DNA of 64,000 bases from assembly GCA_946902985.2 (NCBI GenBank), contig OX336397.1, positions 186,686,813 to 186,750,812 on the forward strand, read 5' to 3'. The stretch is from Meconema thalassinum (taxonomy: Eukaryota; Arthropoda; Insecta; Orthoptera; Tettigoniidae). The stretch's first letter is position 1, and each line of letters opens with the position of its first letter. Of this stretch, positions 10,532 to 20,015 are shown piece after piece. A program made the position numbers and the translations under genes. The notes beneath the pieces were generated by a model. It had not been told where the DNA came from and did not search any database. It saw only the letters and a program-made list of their open reading frames with translations.

Positions 10532-11013
10532 TATAAATAATTCATGTTTTTTGGGCTGCCTCCGTGGCTTAGGCGGCAGCGCGCCGGCCTCTCACCGCTG
10601 GGTCCGTGGTTCAAATCCCGGTCACTCCATGTGAGATCTGTGCTGGACAAAACGGAGGCAGACAGCTTTTTCTCCGGGTACTCCGGTTTTCCCTGTCACA
10701 ATTTCATTCCAGCAACACTCTCCACTATCATTTCATTTCATCTGTCATTCATTTAATCATTGCCCCAGAGGAGTGTGTCAGGCCTCGGCAGCCGGCACAG
10801 TTCATATCCTCGCCGCTAGATGGGGGCTTCATTCATTCCATTCCTGATCCGGTCGGAGACTGGAAGCAGGCTGTGGATTTTCATTTCATGTTTTTTGGGC
10901 TAATGCCGTGTGTTTGTTTGATTCCGTTGAAAAAGGAGGCAAGGTTTCTCCGAAACGTACGGTTCTAATCTAATTACACGTGGCATTAGCCCAAAAAACA
11001 TGAATTGTTTATA
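10532..11013. mobile_element. Short palindromic MITE interrupted by a SINE
   Basis: Terminal inverted repeats of about 30 bp: left tataaataattcatgttttt then tgggctaatgcc, right the reverse complement ending ttgtttata. Without the SINE and its duplicated target the MITE is only about 135 bp. Flanking TA would fit a Tc1/mariner-type target. The interior has ggag...ctcc directly followed by gaaacgt. Confidence 0.7.
10558..10884 (+). repeat. tRNA-derived SINE family S1, copy 2, with perfect 17-bp target duplication
   Basis: Full-length SINE (head gcctccgtggcttagg, B box ggttcaaatcccgg, tail ggattttcattt). The 17 bases ttcatgttttttgggct occur directly before (10541..10557) and after (10885..10901), a perfect target-site duplication of LINE-mediated type. 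The target is the left terminal repeat of the MITE at 10532..11013. Confidence 0.92.
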
Positions 11014-11119
11014 ACACTTATATATTCCAACTAGGCTATTATATAGCGAATTAATTTGTGTCGCATGAACGCATTGCTAGTTACTTGTTGTTCAGTTACC
11101 CGTGCTCGTAAGTAGAGTG

Positions 11120-11733
11120 GTCCTATCCCAGGGGTAACTGAATAAGCAACCCGTGATATATCCAGGGGCAAGGTCATGAGAAAGTCGTGTGAGGGATCGA
11201 ACGGAAGGGCTCCATCCTCTCTACCTATGGGACACGTCTATTTCCCCATAAGATAAAATCTACCCACACATCCAGCGAAGTTAAGGATTCTTAGTGCTCA
11301 TGCGCTCCTACGCTCCTCTAATATGGCGGGGTTTTAAACTTTATGGTGGTTGCTTGCATACCTCCTTCTCTGATCCCTTCTCCCACCATCCCCACTCCCA
11401 GGCTTCCCTAAAATTCCAAATTAAATTAGATTTAACCCAAAGTCCACCATTGCTTCCTCTTACTACCACTAAGTTTCGCCGTGCTCATCCACGTTGACCT
11501 CCATAGGTCAGTTTCTGTTCTTTTGCAACTTATGCATTGATTTATGTATTATTTATTATGTATTTGTTACTTTTTATTGATTATCGATTATTGAACCACT
11601 ACAAAGTCATCGATGACAAATTTCCGAAAATAGTGGATATCACCCAAACGCGTAATCGGAGAATGTTGCATGAGGGATTAAACTAAGGGTCTCCATCCCC
11701 TCTATCAATTTTCAATATTATTTTAATTGATAG
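11120..11733 (+). mobile_element. Large inverted-repeat element, left arm
   Basis: Reverse complement of 12738..13400 with moderate identity along its length. Matching marks: gggctccatcc, gaataagcaacccg/gaataaacaacccg, gtcagtttctgttct/gtcagtttcagttct, gattatcgatt, caattttcaatatt. Arms of about 0.6 kb flanking a loop suggest a foldback DNA element or a hairpin-type satellite; no transposase is seen. Confidence 0.7.
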
Positions 11734-12640
11734 ACCTTTCCAAATCACCCAACTCAAATCCCAAGCAGCAAAAGCAGACCTCCAGATCTCCTTTGAGAAA
11801 ACGTAGTTTATAACTAACACCATGCCAGCCGCCATAGATTTAATTGTAGAGCAGAGAATAATTAAGCGGACAGAGAGGTTTAAGTACTCAGGCGAGTGGA
11901 TAACACCAAACAGTTTTGAGAACGAAGCATCCACATCAAGGATCAACAAGGTGGAATTGGCATTCCAACTAACTAGGAATGTTTATAATAAACGATAAGT
12001 GTCCCTCAATGCCAAGCTTAGACATTATCGATCAGTTATTTGTCCAGAAATCCTGTACGCAGGATAATGCCTTGCATTGTACAGGAAAGGTTTGATTGAA
12101 AAAGTAGAGACCAAAGATTGTAAAAATCCTAAGTAAGATACTGAGACCAATCTGGGAAAATGGAGAGTTCAGGTGGCGGCACAACAATGAACTCAACCTT
12201 AGTGTGGAAAGGGCAACAGACATCATAAGGAAAAGGAGGATTAATTTATATGGCCACAAAACACGCATGAACTCTCAGAGACTGACCAACCGCATATTTT
12301 CCTACTTTGTAAACGAGAAAACGAAGGGAATTGGATTCACCGAGATTGAAAGAGATATTCTAGAAGTAGGGATCAGGTTTGAAGACATCCAGGAACGTGC
12401 TCCTCTTCTGAGAAACCTTGGAACACACCAGCGATTCTCAGAAAAGCCAAAGCTGAAAACAGGGAAAGAGTGTACGGATGAAAGAAAGGAGGCTCACAGA
12501 AAACTCATGCGGGAATACTGGGATAGATCTAAAGCTAAGGGACGGAAGCGGTTGAAGTAACGTGGTCCATAGTTGGCCGAATCGAATAATAGGTATAATA
12601 ATAATAAATGAATAAAGATTAAATAAAAGATAATAACAAT
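11734..12640 (+). pseudogene. LINE L1f fragment 1 in the loop of the inverted-repeat element
   Basis: Encodes the C-terminal third of the same reverse-transcriptase family as 38226..40040 and 50728..52428: DLQISFEKT, ERFKYSGEW (family: EKFKYLGEW), LNAKLRHYRSVICPEILYAG, then after frame changes an open stretch 12204..12560 with ATDIIRKRRINLYGHKTRM, ERAPLLRNLGTHQRFSEKPK and a basic end. After the stop at about 12558 the 3' UTR ggtccatagttggccgaatc is shared with the other copies and runs into an ATA-rich tail. 5'-truncated; stops near 11805, 11996 and 12064 and a frame change make it dead. Confidence 0.85.
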
Positions 12641-12737
12641 AATCCATCGGCGGCCATCCTAGATCAACCGCTCGTGCTATCCTATCGTTGGAAGCTAAGT
12701 TTCATGTTACATGACTTTGTGGAAACCGCTCCGAACC

Positions 12738-13400
12738 TCACCTACCCTTGGTAACGTCCATCATTAAAAGAATATGAAAATTGAAACAGATGAGTCCTAT
12801 GGATGGAAGGAACCAAGACCATTCGTTTGAGCACTCACAAGACTTTCTCCGATTGTCGTTCGGGTGAAATCGACGATTTTCGGGTAGATCATGAATAATC
12901 GGTAAATCGATAATCAATAAATAATTATAAATACATAAATATGATATAATAAATAAATCGATAAATAAGTTGGAAGAGAACTGAAACTGACCAAAGTAGG
13001 TCAACAGAGATGAGTCTAGCGCAAGTAAGTTTAAGCAATGCTGGACTATTAAGTAAGATCTAATTAAATTTGGAAAAATCTGTTTGAAATTCTGTGGGAG
13101 GTAGTGGGATAGATGTAGGGCAAAGTGGAGGGGGGGGATGGAGGCAGCTACCATAAAGTTTGAAAAGCCCGCCATTCTGGAAGAGCATCAAGTTCGCATG
13201 TTCTTTAAAATGTTATTATTTCCTAGGAGTATTGGATATTTTTTTCCTTAGGGTGGAATAGATTCGTCCTATAGATAAGGGGATGGAGCCCTCTCGTTTG
13301 AACCCACATACGACTTTCTCCGCGTTTGGGAGATCACACCCTTGTCCCTGGATTGCGGGTTGTTTATTCAAATACCCCGTGGATGGGATCGCTCCTGGCC
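12738..13400 (-). mobile_element. Large inverted-repeat element, right arm
   Basis: Partner of 11120..11733 in inverted orientation, extending from gaaaattgaaac at the inner side to acaacccgcaatccaggg (minus strand) at the outer side. Contains AT-rich ataaataa tracts that are shorter in the left arm. A G8 run lies near 13131. The outer boundaries are approximate. Confidence 0.7.
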
Positions 13401-13584
13401 CTCAACTCTCGTCCTTAAAAGCATACCGCAGCACCCAATTTTTACGCATTACAGCTTGGCTCTTATAACCTTGACTAAGAATACAAAAGATAACTTTATA
13501 CTTATTCGATATCGTGCTTGTAATTTATGATATTATAATGGTAATGGTTGTTTTACTCGTCTTAACGTTAGAAAATCTTGACAG

Positions 13585-13882
13585 AGACGAACATAATCCA
13601 GAGAACACTTTAACAAGTGGTAGATCCGTAGCCTCTTTCAATCAAAAAGGTAACAAGCAACATGCCTGTAATACATGTGGAAGGAACTTTACTCGTAAAG
13701 GTAACCTGAAAAAACACATGCTGATCCATAGTGGTATGAAGCAGTATTCTTGTAGCACATGCGGAGCAAGGTTTACTGAGAAAAGCAGTTTGAAAAAACA
13801 CGTGGTGATTCATGGTGGTCTTAAGCCACATTCCTGTAACACATGCGGAGCAAGGTTTAGTGACAGAGGCAGTTTAAAGTAA
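13585..13882 (+). CDS. Zinc-finger gene 1, exon 5 up to the nonsense codon (two full fingers plus a partial third)
   Basis: Acceptor cttgacag at 13577..13584; the first base completes a Glu codon from exon 4. After a 27-residue linker (DEHNPENTLTSGRS...) come fingers at 13667 (CNTCGRNF...HMLIH), 13751 (CSTCGARF...HVVIH) and 13835 (CNTCGARF...). The TAA at 13880..13882 stands where other fingers have AAA (Lys) just before the first zinc-binding His, so finger 3 cannot form in a protein ending here. Linkers are HSGxK rather than TGEKP. The exon's own GT-AG boundaries and phase agree with exon 4. Confidence 0.8.
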
Positions 13883-14422
13883 CACTTGTTTATCCATAGC
13901 GGTCTCAGACCACATTCATGTCATACATGTGCAGCGAAGTTTACTCGGAAAAGTCACCTAAAGACACACATGATGATCCATAGTGGTATAGAGCCCTTTC
14001 CCTGTAACATATGCGGAGCAAGGTTTACTATGAATGACACTTTAAAGAAACACTTGCTGTTTCATAGTGGTATAAAGCCACATTCCTGTGATATATGCGA
14101 AGATAAATTTACACTGATAAGTCAGTTGAAAACGCACATGATGATTCATAGTGCTATCAGGCCACACTCCTGTGGTACATGCGAAGCAAAATTTACTCAG
14201 AGATCACAGTTGAATGCACACATGGTGATCCATACTGGTCTCAAGCCCCATTCATGTGATATATGTGGTGCGATATTTACTAAGAAAGGTAACTTGAAAG
14301 CGCACACGATGATCCACAGTGGTATAAAGCCTTATACCTGTAACACATGCGGAGCAAGATTTACTGAGAAAAGTACTTTAAAGAAACACGTGATGATTCA
14401 TAGCGGTCTCAAGCGACGATAA
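13883..14422 (+). pseudogene. Zinc-finger gene 1, fingers 3b to 9 downstream of the nonsense codon
   Basis: The frame resumes directly after the TAA and stays open for 179 codons with exact 84-base periodicity (finger cysteines at 13919, 14003, 14087, 14171, 14255, 14339). All cysteine and histidine ligands of fingers 4 to 9 are present. DNA-contact positions vary between fingers (for example TRKSHLK, TMNDTLK, TLISQLK, TQRSQLN, TKKGNLK, TEKSTLK), as in proteins reading extended DNA sites. A second TAA at 14420 ends the open part. The intact ligands argue that the stop at 13880 is recent, or is an error in the sequence. Confidence 0.8.
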
Positions 14423-15225
14423 ATTTAGTCCTGTAGTACATGCGAAGAAAATTTTATTCAGAAAGAACAGTTGTAGACATGCATGGCAACGGATAGTGGT
14501 CTCAAGCCACATACATGTGATAAATTTGGAGCGAACTTTGCTCTAAAAGGTTACCTGAAGAAACACATGATGCATAATGGTCTATAGCCACAATTCCGTG
14601 GGACAAGTGGAACAAATCTGACTCGTAAAGGGGCCATGATGTCACAGATGGAGGTCCATAATGGTCTCAATCTAAATTCCTGTTGTAAATGTAGAGTAAT
14701 CTTTACTGAGAATGGAAAATTGAAAAGAAATACGCTTATACATAGTTGCCTTAGGCTACATTCGTTACTAGGAAGTGATATTGAAGGCACATCTGTTGTT
14801 CCTGAAGACTCACATGATGATCTTTAGTGGTACAATGCAACATCCATGTAGTGCATGGCGAGTGAAGTTTAGTTACATAGGTACTTTGAAGACATACCTC
14901 TTGATCCATGGTAGTATAATGCCAAATCCCTGAGGTACATGCGGATGAATGATTACCTCCAAAAACAGTTGGAAGAGATACACGATGATCCATAGTGGTC
15001 TAATGCCAAATTCATATACTACTTGCGAGGCAAATTTTACTCTGGAGAGTAATTTGAAGTCACACATGTTCGTCCGTAGAAGACTACTACCTCATACCTG
15101 TGGTATATGCGGAGCAAAATGTACTTTGAAAAAACATTTAGAGACACTTATGATGATAGTGCTCAAAGGCCACAATCATGGTGTGCTTGTGGAGTAACTT
15201 TATTAGAAAATGTTATTTGAAAGCA
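14423..15225 (+). pseudogene. Decayed tail of the zinc-finger array (about eight further fingers)
   Basis: The 84-base rhythm continues with stops, frame changes and lost ligands: SCSTCEENFIQKEQL-stop, CDKFGANFALKGYLKKH, CCKCRVIFTENGKLKRN, YTTCEANFTLESNLKSH, CGICGAKCTLKKHL. Phrases such as atagtggtctcaagccaca mark each linker. Degradation is much heavier than in 13667..14405, so either the ancestral stop at 14420 has long been the end of the protein and the tail has drifted, or decay has proceeded from the 3' end. AATAAA motifs at about 15319 and 15333 are possible polyadenylation signals. Confidence 0.8.
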
Positions 15226-15239
15226 AACATGTTCCACAG

Positions 15240-17300
15240 TATACGAAAGTTTGACGCTTTTCAGTCGGTGTAAACGATTGTGCCCAAATGAAATCGGTTA
15301 TTCTTTAATCCCGAAAATAAATAATGATATTAATAAATACACTTAGACGACCAGTAGAGCTATATAATCTATGTCTGATAGCACGGGTGATAACATTTAC
15401 AATATATACACTTATTTAGTGTCTGTTGAGATAATGCAACTCGACAATATCTGTAGTGATTCTTAGTTGAGACACTGGACGTGGTGATGGAATTTCGGAA
15501 TTTGCTTGTTTGGAGTGATGTTTTAAATGGTCAATTCAGATTGTATTGTACAGACTACTTTATCTGGTTGAGTCACGCGCGGTGCTGTTGGGAGCAGCTC
15601 ACATGCTCATTGTTAGCAATCACCTGACGGGAAATTCCGGTGTGTGAGGGTTCCTTATCTCGTTAGCTTGTTCCCCTCCTCGCATACCTAAGTGCTATGT
15701 GCTCCCCGTGAAAATCGTTCCTGTAGTAGGTTGCCAAGTCTAGTCTCTCTTTTGTGGTTAATGTTACTGTATTCAGGATAATCTTCATATATTTAAGACC
15801 TGGTTTCAAACTCCACTCTTTAGCTAAAAATCCCTCGTTAAGCCCAAATGGACTAATGAGAGTGTCCGGGCACCTTTAATACCGCCGTTGGAAACCGGCA
15901 TAGGTGTATTGAAGAAAAAGGTGCATCGTTTATTTTGATCCAATAACATGTTTCCCTTATCTAGCTTGGCTACGTCGTTATGTTGTGTCTTGATTGCAAC
16001 AGGTTGTGTTTTCTAGTAGAGAGAGGAGGGGTGAACTCACCATGAAAGCGTGTTCGTTTAAAATATTGGGGTTGTTTCTTTTTACCTAATTGTGTATCGA
16101 TTGCTTCCGTATTGTCAAGAGCTCTGCGTTTCGATTCGTGATCGATTATAGGAGATCATTTCTGAATGATATTAGCTTAAAGACCCTCTAGGGTGTCATT
16201 CCCTCTAAAAAGCATAATCTGCCAAACTTTTGGGCTGGCAGGAGCAATAATCTGAATGCTATTACTAAAGACACCCCAATTAGTCACCGTCTGCATCTAT
16301 GAGCTCTATGCTGACTGATATTAGCTTAATGACGCTCCTAGAGGAACAAACTGCTCTCAGTCTTGACGGAAGGGGGGGGGGAGGGGGACCTACTGAGTTT
16401 TCTATGATTTGTAATTACCATCCAATTTACATTAAGGTACTACTCGACACTACTGAAGACATTTCATTAAAAGTTATCTCATTTTCTTGAAATTGATATC
16501 ACTGATTCCAAGAATATAAACTAGTGGATTTTAGCCATAAAAGAAAAATTAAATAAATTTGGTGGTCTTTTTCAAAGATAAATCACAAAAATAACGTGCA
16601 TTGTTAGGGCGCGATATCTTTGCTCTTTTTCAACTTAATTGAGTCATTGTTGTCGCAAATTGATCTGCCGTAGGTTCAGAATGTTGTATAGCAGAATCGT
16701 TTTTGTATCATTGATTGAGGCAAATATATTAGCTTTGTTTTACAATTTTCCTTATTTTGATTGAAAAAATAAATTAATTGTGGGGGGCGCGACCCTTAAT
16801 TTCAATTTAACAGCTTCATTCTGCTTTACAACAGATCTGCATTATTTGTCTATATTTTAGTTTTTAAATGAAACTAATGTCTTCATTCTAAGTGGATATT
16901 TTAACTGCCCAAGTCAAGACAAATATTGAAAAATATGAAGTGAGAGAAATCGTAACTTGAAGTTGAGGTACACATTTAGAGTAAAGAGTCGTACTTCTCA
17001 ACTCCTAAAAACTGCATTTTATTTGGATTTTAGGTCAATCTTCTGCATTCTCAGACCCGTGAGTATCTCCTACATTGTTTTAGTTCTGGAGTAGACTGTT
17101 TCAAAGCCAGATTAATGTGTGCTTTATCTGCTGCACCTATGCGTCAATGTGACAGCTGCTGAAAAGCGTGCACGCCGATCATTAAAGTGAAAATAAATGA
17201 GCTAAACATCAATATCACTAGTATAAACTATATATTTCTGGAAACTAGGGAAGACATATTATCGAATGAGACAATTTAAAAAATTCGAAAATTTTCTTAA
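15240..17300. other. Intergenic AT-rich DNA, nothing assigned
   Basis: No convincing ORF or known element. A G10 run lies at 16372..16381. A short imperfect inverted motif (tgatattagcttaa with ccctctaggg/ctcctagagg) occurs at about 16168..16345. Confidence 0.5.
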
Positions 17301-17304
17301 AAAA

Positions 17305-17629
17305 GCCTCCGTGGCTTAGGCGGCAGCACGCCGGCCTCTCACCGCTGGGTCCGTGGTTCAAATCCCGGTCACTCCATGTGAGATCTGTGCTGGACAAAAC
17401 GGAGGCAGACAGGTTTTTCTCCGGGTACTCCGGTTTTCCCTGTCACAATTTCATTCCAGCAACACTCTCCACTATCATTTCATTTCATCTGTCATTCATT
17501 TAATAATTGCCCAGAGGAGTGCGTCAGGCCTCGGCAGCCGGCACAGTCCATATCCTCGCCGCTAATGGGGTCTTCATTCATTCCATTCCCGACCCGGTCG
17601 GAGACTGGAAGCAGGCTGTGGATTTTCAT
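17305..17629 (+). repeat. tRNA-derived SINE family S1, copy 3
   Basis: Starts gcctccgtggcttaggcggc, B box ggttcaaatcccgg, ends gtggattttcatt. Flanking attttcttaaaa and ttttcttgaaaa look like a target duplication with one mismatch. Nearly identical to copies 1 and 2 apart from a few small deletions (for example gctaatgggg for gctagatgggg). Confidence 0.92.
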
Positions 17630-18171
17630 TTTTCTTGAAAATGAATAATGGAAGGGTCGCTGAGTACCTTAAACTCTAGGATTGAGGTGTTGCAAGTAAC
17701 AAAAATAATATTCCAAAATTTGAACCGGATAGAGTGGCTAGTTTTTAATATATGACCATTTAAAAATAAATTGTTGATTTTCAAAATGTCCCAGATGCAA
17801 CAATTTTACATTTTCCATCTCAAAACTTCTTCAATATAGTTAGGAAGGACTAATTAATAAATTGCAGTATGATTTTTATAGTCTGATTAGAACTTTTATG
17901 TTATAAAGGTATATTTTGGTACATTGTATAAAACGTACAAGAAACTCCAATAATCCATGGCCTGGCACACCATAATTCAAAAATTTACTAACTATTTTCG
18001 AAGGGAATAGTACAAATTACGAATACTATGAAACTGTATGCGTATTTAACATGTCAAGTCATACTGATTACAACTGATGTGTATGGAGCATTCTGAACTA
18101 ACACTGAAAAATACACTTTCGAGAAAAAGCCATTTTAGTAAGCTGACACGTTTCTAATGAACATACTTGCC

Positions 18172-19810
18172 TCAGAACTTGCCAGCATCATACATATCCC
18201 CTTCCTTGTACTTTTTTTTTCTTCTGCATTGGTTTTTGCCAGCCTCATCATTTCCTATGAGTTTTTTGTCATGTTTGGTCCTAGCTATGCTTTTCTTTTC
18301 TCGCACCTCGTCTATGTCCTTGCTTATCTTATGCACAATTTTACTTATTTCTCTGCCGAAAAGGGACATTTTTAGTTTCTGGGTAGCAAGTGAACCCATA
18401 TTAAATACACTTACCGCATTTGCCACTGCCATATACACCCCAATACCAAATTTTAAATTCTATTGAACACTTCGTTTTGAAGGTTGCATTTGGCCTTCCT
18501 CTTGACACGGACAGCAATCTGTTAAATTACCCCAGGACTCTCCCCTCACTCTACCGTCACCTTCACAAACTCCGCCTACGTTCCCTGCAGTCACTAGTTG
18601 ACTCACGACTTCCACTTACCTATGACCTTCTCATGACGCCAATTACTCTTGATTTTGTTGTAAAATAATATTTAAGGCTCTTCTGCCAAAGCAGAGAATG
18701 CACACTTTCGTTCGGGTTTTGTGTTTTTCCCCTAGCTCATCGTCTTAATGGTTCATAATTTGCCAGACGCTGATAAAGGAGCATTAGTTTACATACTAGC
18801 ATGGGGGTCAGTGTGACATTCATCTTGTCTTGAGACTGTGGTGATTCACCTGCTGCAACAGCTTTCTTAAAATAACACCAGAAATCAACTCCATCAGGGC
18901 AGGTGATATGCTGGAGGTTTTCATCTGTAGACATGCAGTGTCTCAAAGTTGCAAATATCGCTTCATTTGTGACACATTAGGAAAGTCAGCTACGTTATTG
19001 TACTTTCCTTCAGTGTTGCTGTTCCCCGCCCACCAAGTCTAGCACCTTTGGCTTGCCATTCTTTGACAAGATTCCTGAGGCCCGTACCCATTCTCTTAGA
19101 AATGTGATTTATACATTCTTCTTTTTCAATTGTTTGTTCATAAACCTGGAGACTGTTGAGGTGCTGAAAAGTCTTAGCGTCACCATCAGATAGCATGGTA
19201 GTGTAGCGCAGCTTACAGTCAGAAACAGAACGTTGTGCTGCTACCACTTCCATTGCTCCTGACGTGCCTTCAAAATGTATTGAACATTCCCCAAAAGTCT
19301 TATGCCCCTCCTGCCAAATGGAGAATTCAGGCGTGTTTATTCCCAGTTCCTCAGCTGTCACACTGCATGGCAGTACTTGGATATGGTTTTGTAGTCAATA
19401 ACTAGACCAGTCAAGATTTCAATGATCACCAACCCCATACAAACACGTGTGGCCATGTTTGTGCCAACTGACATCATAGGATACAGCAATATCCAGAATG
19501 TCTTTCTGCTCGAGTGAGGGGTCGACAGCTACATATTCCCTTCGAACCATCTTTCTACTTATGGAAAGAATCTCATTATCAAATTGAGAGGTGCTCTTTC
19601 CCAGTTCACTGAAATGAGTGTCACAGTTTTTTGCCATGGCCTTCATGCCTACTGCACTGCAGAATTTATACATAGCAGAATGGCCTATTCCTACATTTAC
19701 AAAAGCTTCTACCATCCTTCTATTAATGTCAAAGCTTGGTCTCTGTGATTTTTCATTTGAACGAGGACTTGCGTACCCTACTGAGTTAAAGAAATCACAT
19801 GCCTGACATT
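18172..19810 (-). pseudogene. Mutator-like transposase pseudogene (arthropod MULE type)
   Basis: Minus-strand pieces in order: ACDFFNSVGY (about 19800), SFDINRRMVEAFVNVGIGHS, DIAVSYDVSWHKHGHTCLYG (about 19490..19430), ILTGLVIDYKTISKYCHAV (about 19410..19360), PEFSIWQEGHKTFG, CKLRYTTMLSDGDAKTFQHL (about 19210..19160), EECINHISKRMGTGLRNLVK, MRHCMSTDENLQHITCPDGV (18946 down), then VANAVSVFN and a basic C terminus with EGDMYDAGKF (18172). These match my knowledge of the Mutator-like transposase domain proteins common in arthropod genomes, with candidate catalytic Asp in SYD and SDGD. At least three stops or frame changes and a foreign-looking segment at 18470..18735 show it is inactive. Terminal inverted repeats were not found. 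Confidence 0.8.
18420..18668 (+). pseudogene. Possible LINE fragment nested in the Mutator-like pseudogene
   Basis: Plus-strand frame reads YQILNSIEHFVLKVAFGLPL and then LPSLYRHLHKLRLRSLQSLV, loosely like the post-RT region of Jockey/R1-type LINE proteins (LxxIQxxALRxxTGA...LPLxxRRxxL). It occupies the place where the transposase coding sequence is missing. The resemblance is weak; it could equally be chance or host intronic DNA. Confidence 0.35.
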
Positions 19811-19941
19811 ACATCGCCAACTTACTACCAAGGAGTAGAGCTAAACATTTCTTATAATACTCACTGCACTTGAGGTTTCCAATGAGATTATTAATCTCAT
19901 GTAATTTATTTCAGGATTAGGGAAAAACCCATCTCTTTTGG

Positions 19942-20015
19942 GTACATTCGTGTTGACCGACTGAAAAGCACTAAACTCTTGTTTACTAAGGCAACACTGA
20001 AAATATGGCTTCAAA
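19942..20015 (+). repeat. Dispersed repeat C (short)
   Basis: cgtgttgaccgactgaaaag and tttactaaggcaacactg recur at 30310..30376 and, more diverged, at 37280..37335. At 30310 this segment lies inside a family B copy, so C may be a variable internal block of family B. Immediately upstream is gggtaca, the same terminal hexamer-plus seen at the ends of the long LTR-like insertions. Confidence 0.55.

Larger units (their letters stand above)
3378..15225 (+). pseudogene. C2H2 zinc-finger gene 1 (five-exon model, interrupted by a nonsense codon)
   Basis: Gene model: exons 3378..3446, 3644..3742, 7796..7897, 9091..9149 and 13585 onward. All introns are GT-AG with acceptors ctag, gcag, ccag and acag; phases are 0,0,0,2. 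The last phase-2 junction (GA + A) restores exactly the frame of the finger array, which strongly supports the model. The predicted product is a nuclear DNA-binding protein: an acidic N-terminal part of about 110 residues with psi-K-x-E motifs, then an array of C-x2-C-x12-H-x3-H fingers. A TAA at 13880 replaces a lysine codon in finger 3, leaving two complete fingers if translated as read. The frame is then open again to 14422 and decays beyond that. Either a recent pseudogene, a truncated-protein gene, or a sequencing error at one base; the decayed tail favours a degenerating copy. The exact target and function are unknown. Confidence 0.8.

Noticed and set aside
9767..10968. Open frames with PPWLRRQ...GLSPLGPWFKSRSL and HVRSVLDKTEADSF
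   Set aside because: They fall inside the tRNA-derived SINE and recur in each copy; they are readings of a non-coding retroposon.
13610..15067. Minus-strand open frames across the zinc-finger array
   Set aside because: They mirror the 84-base coding repeat and show no domain of their own.
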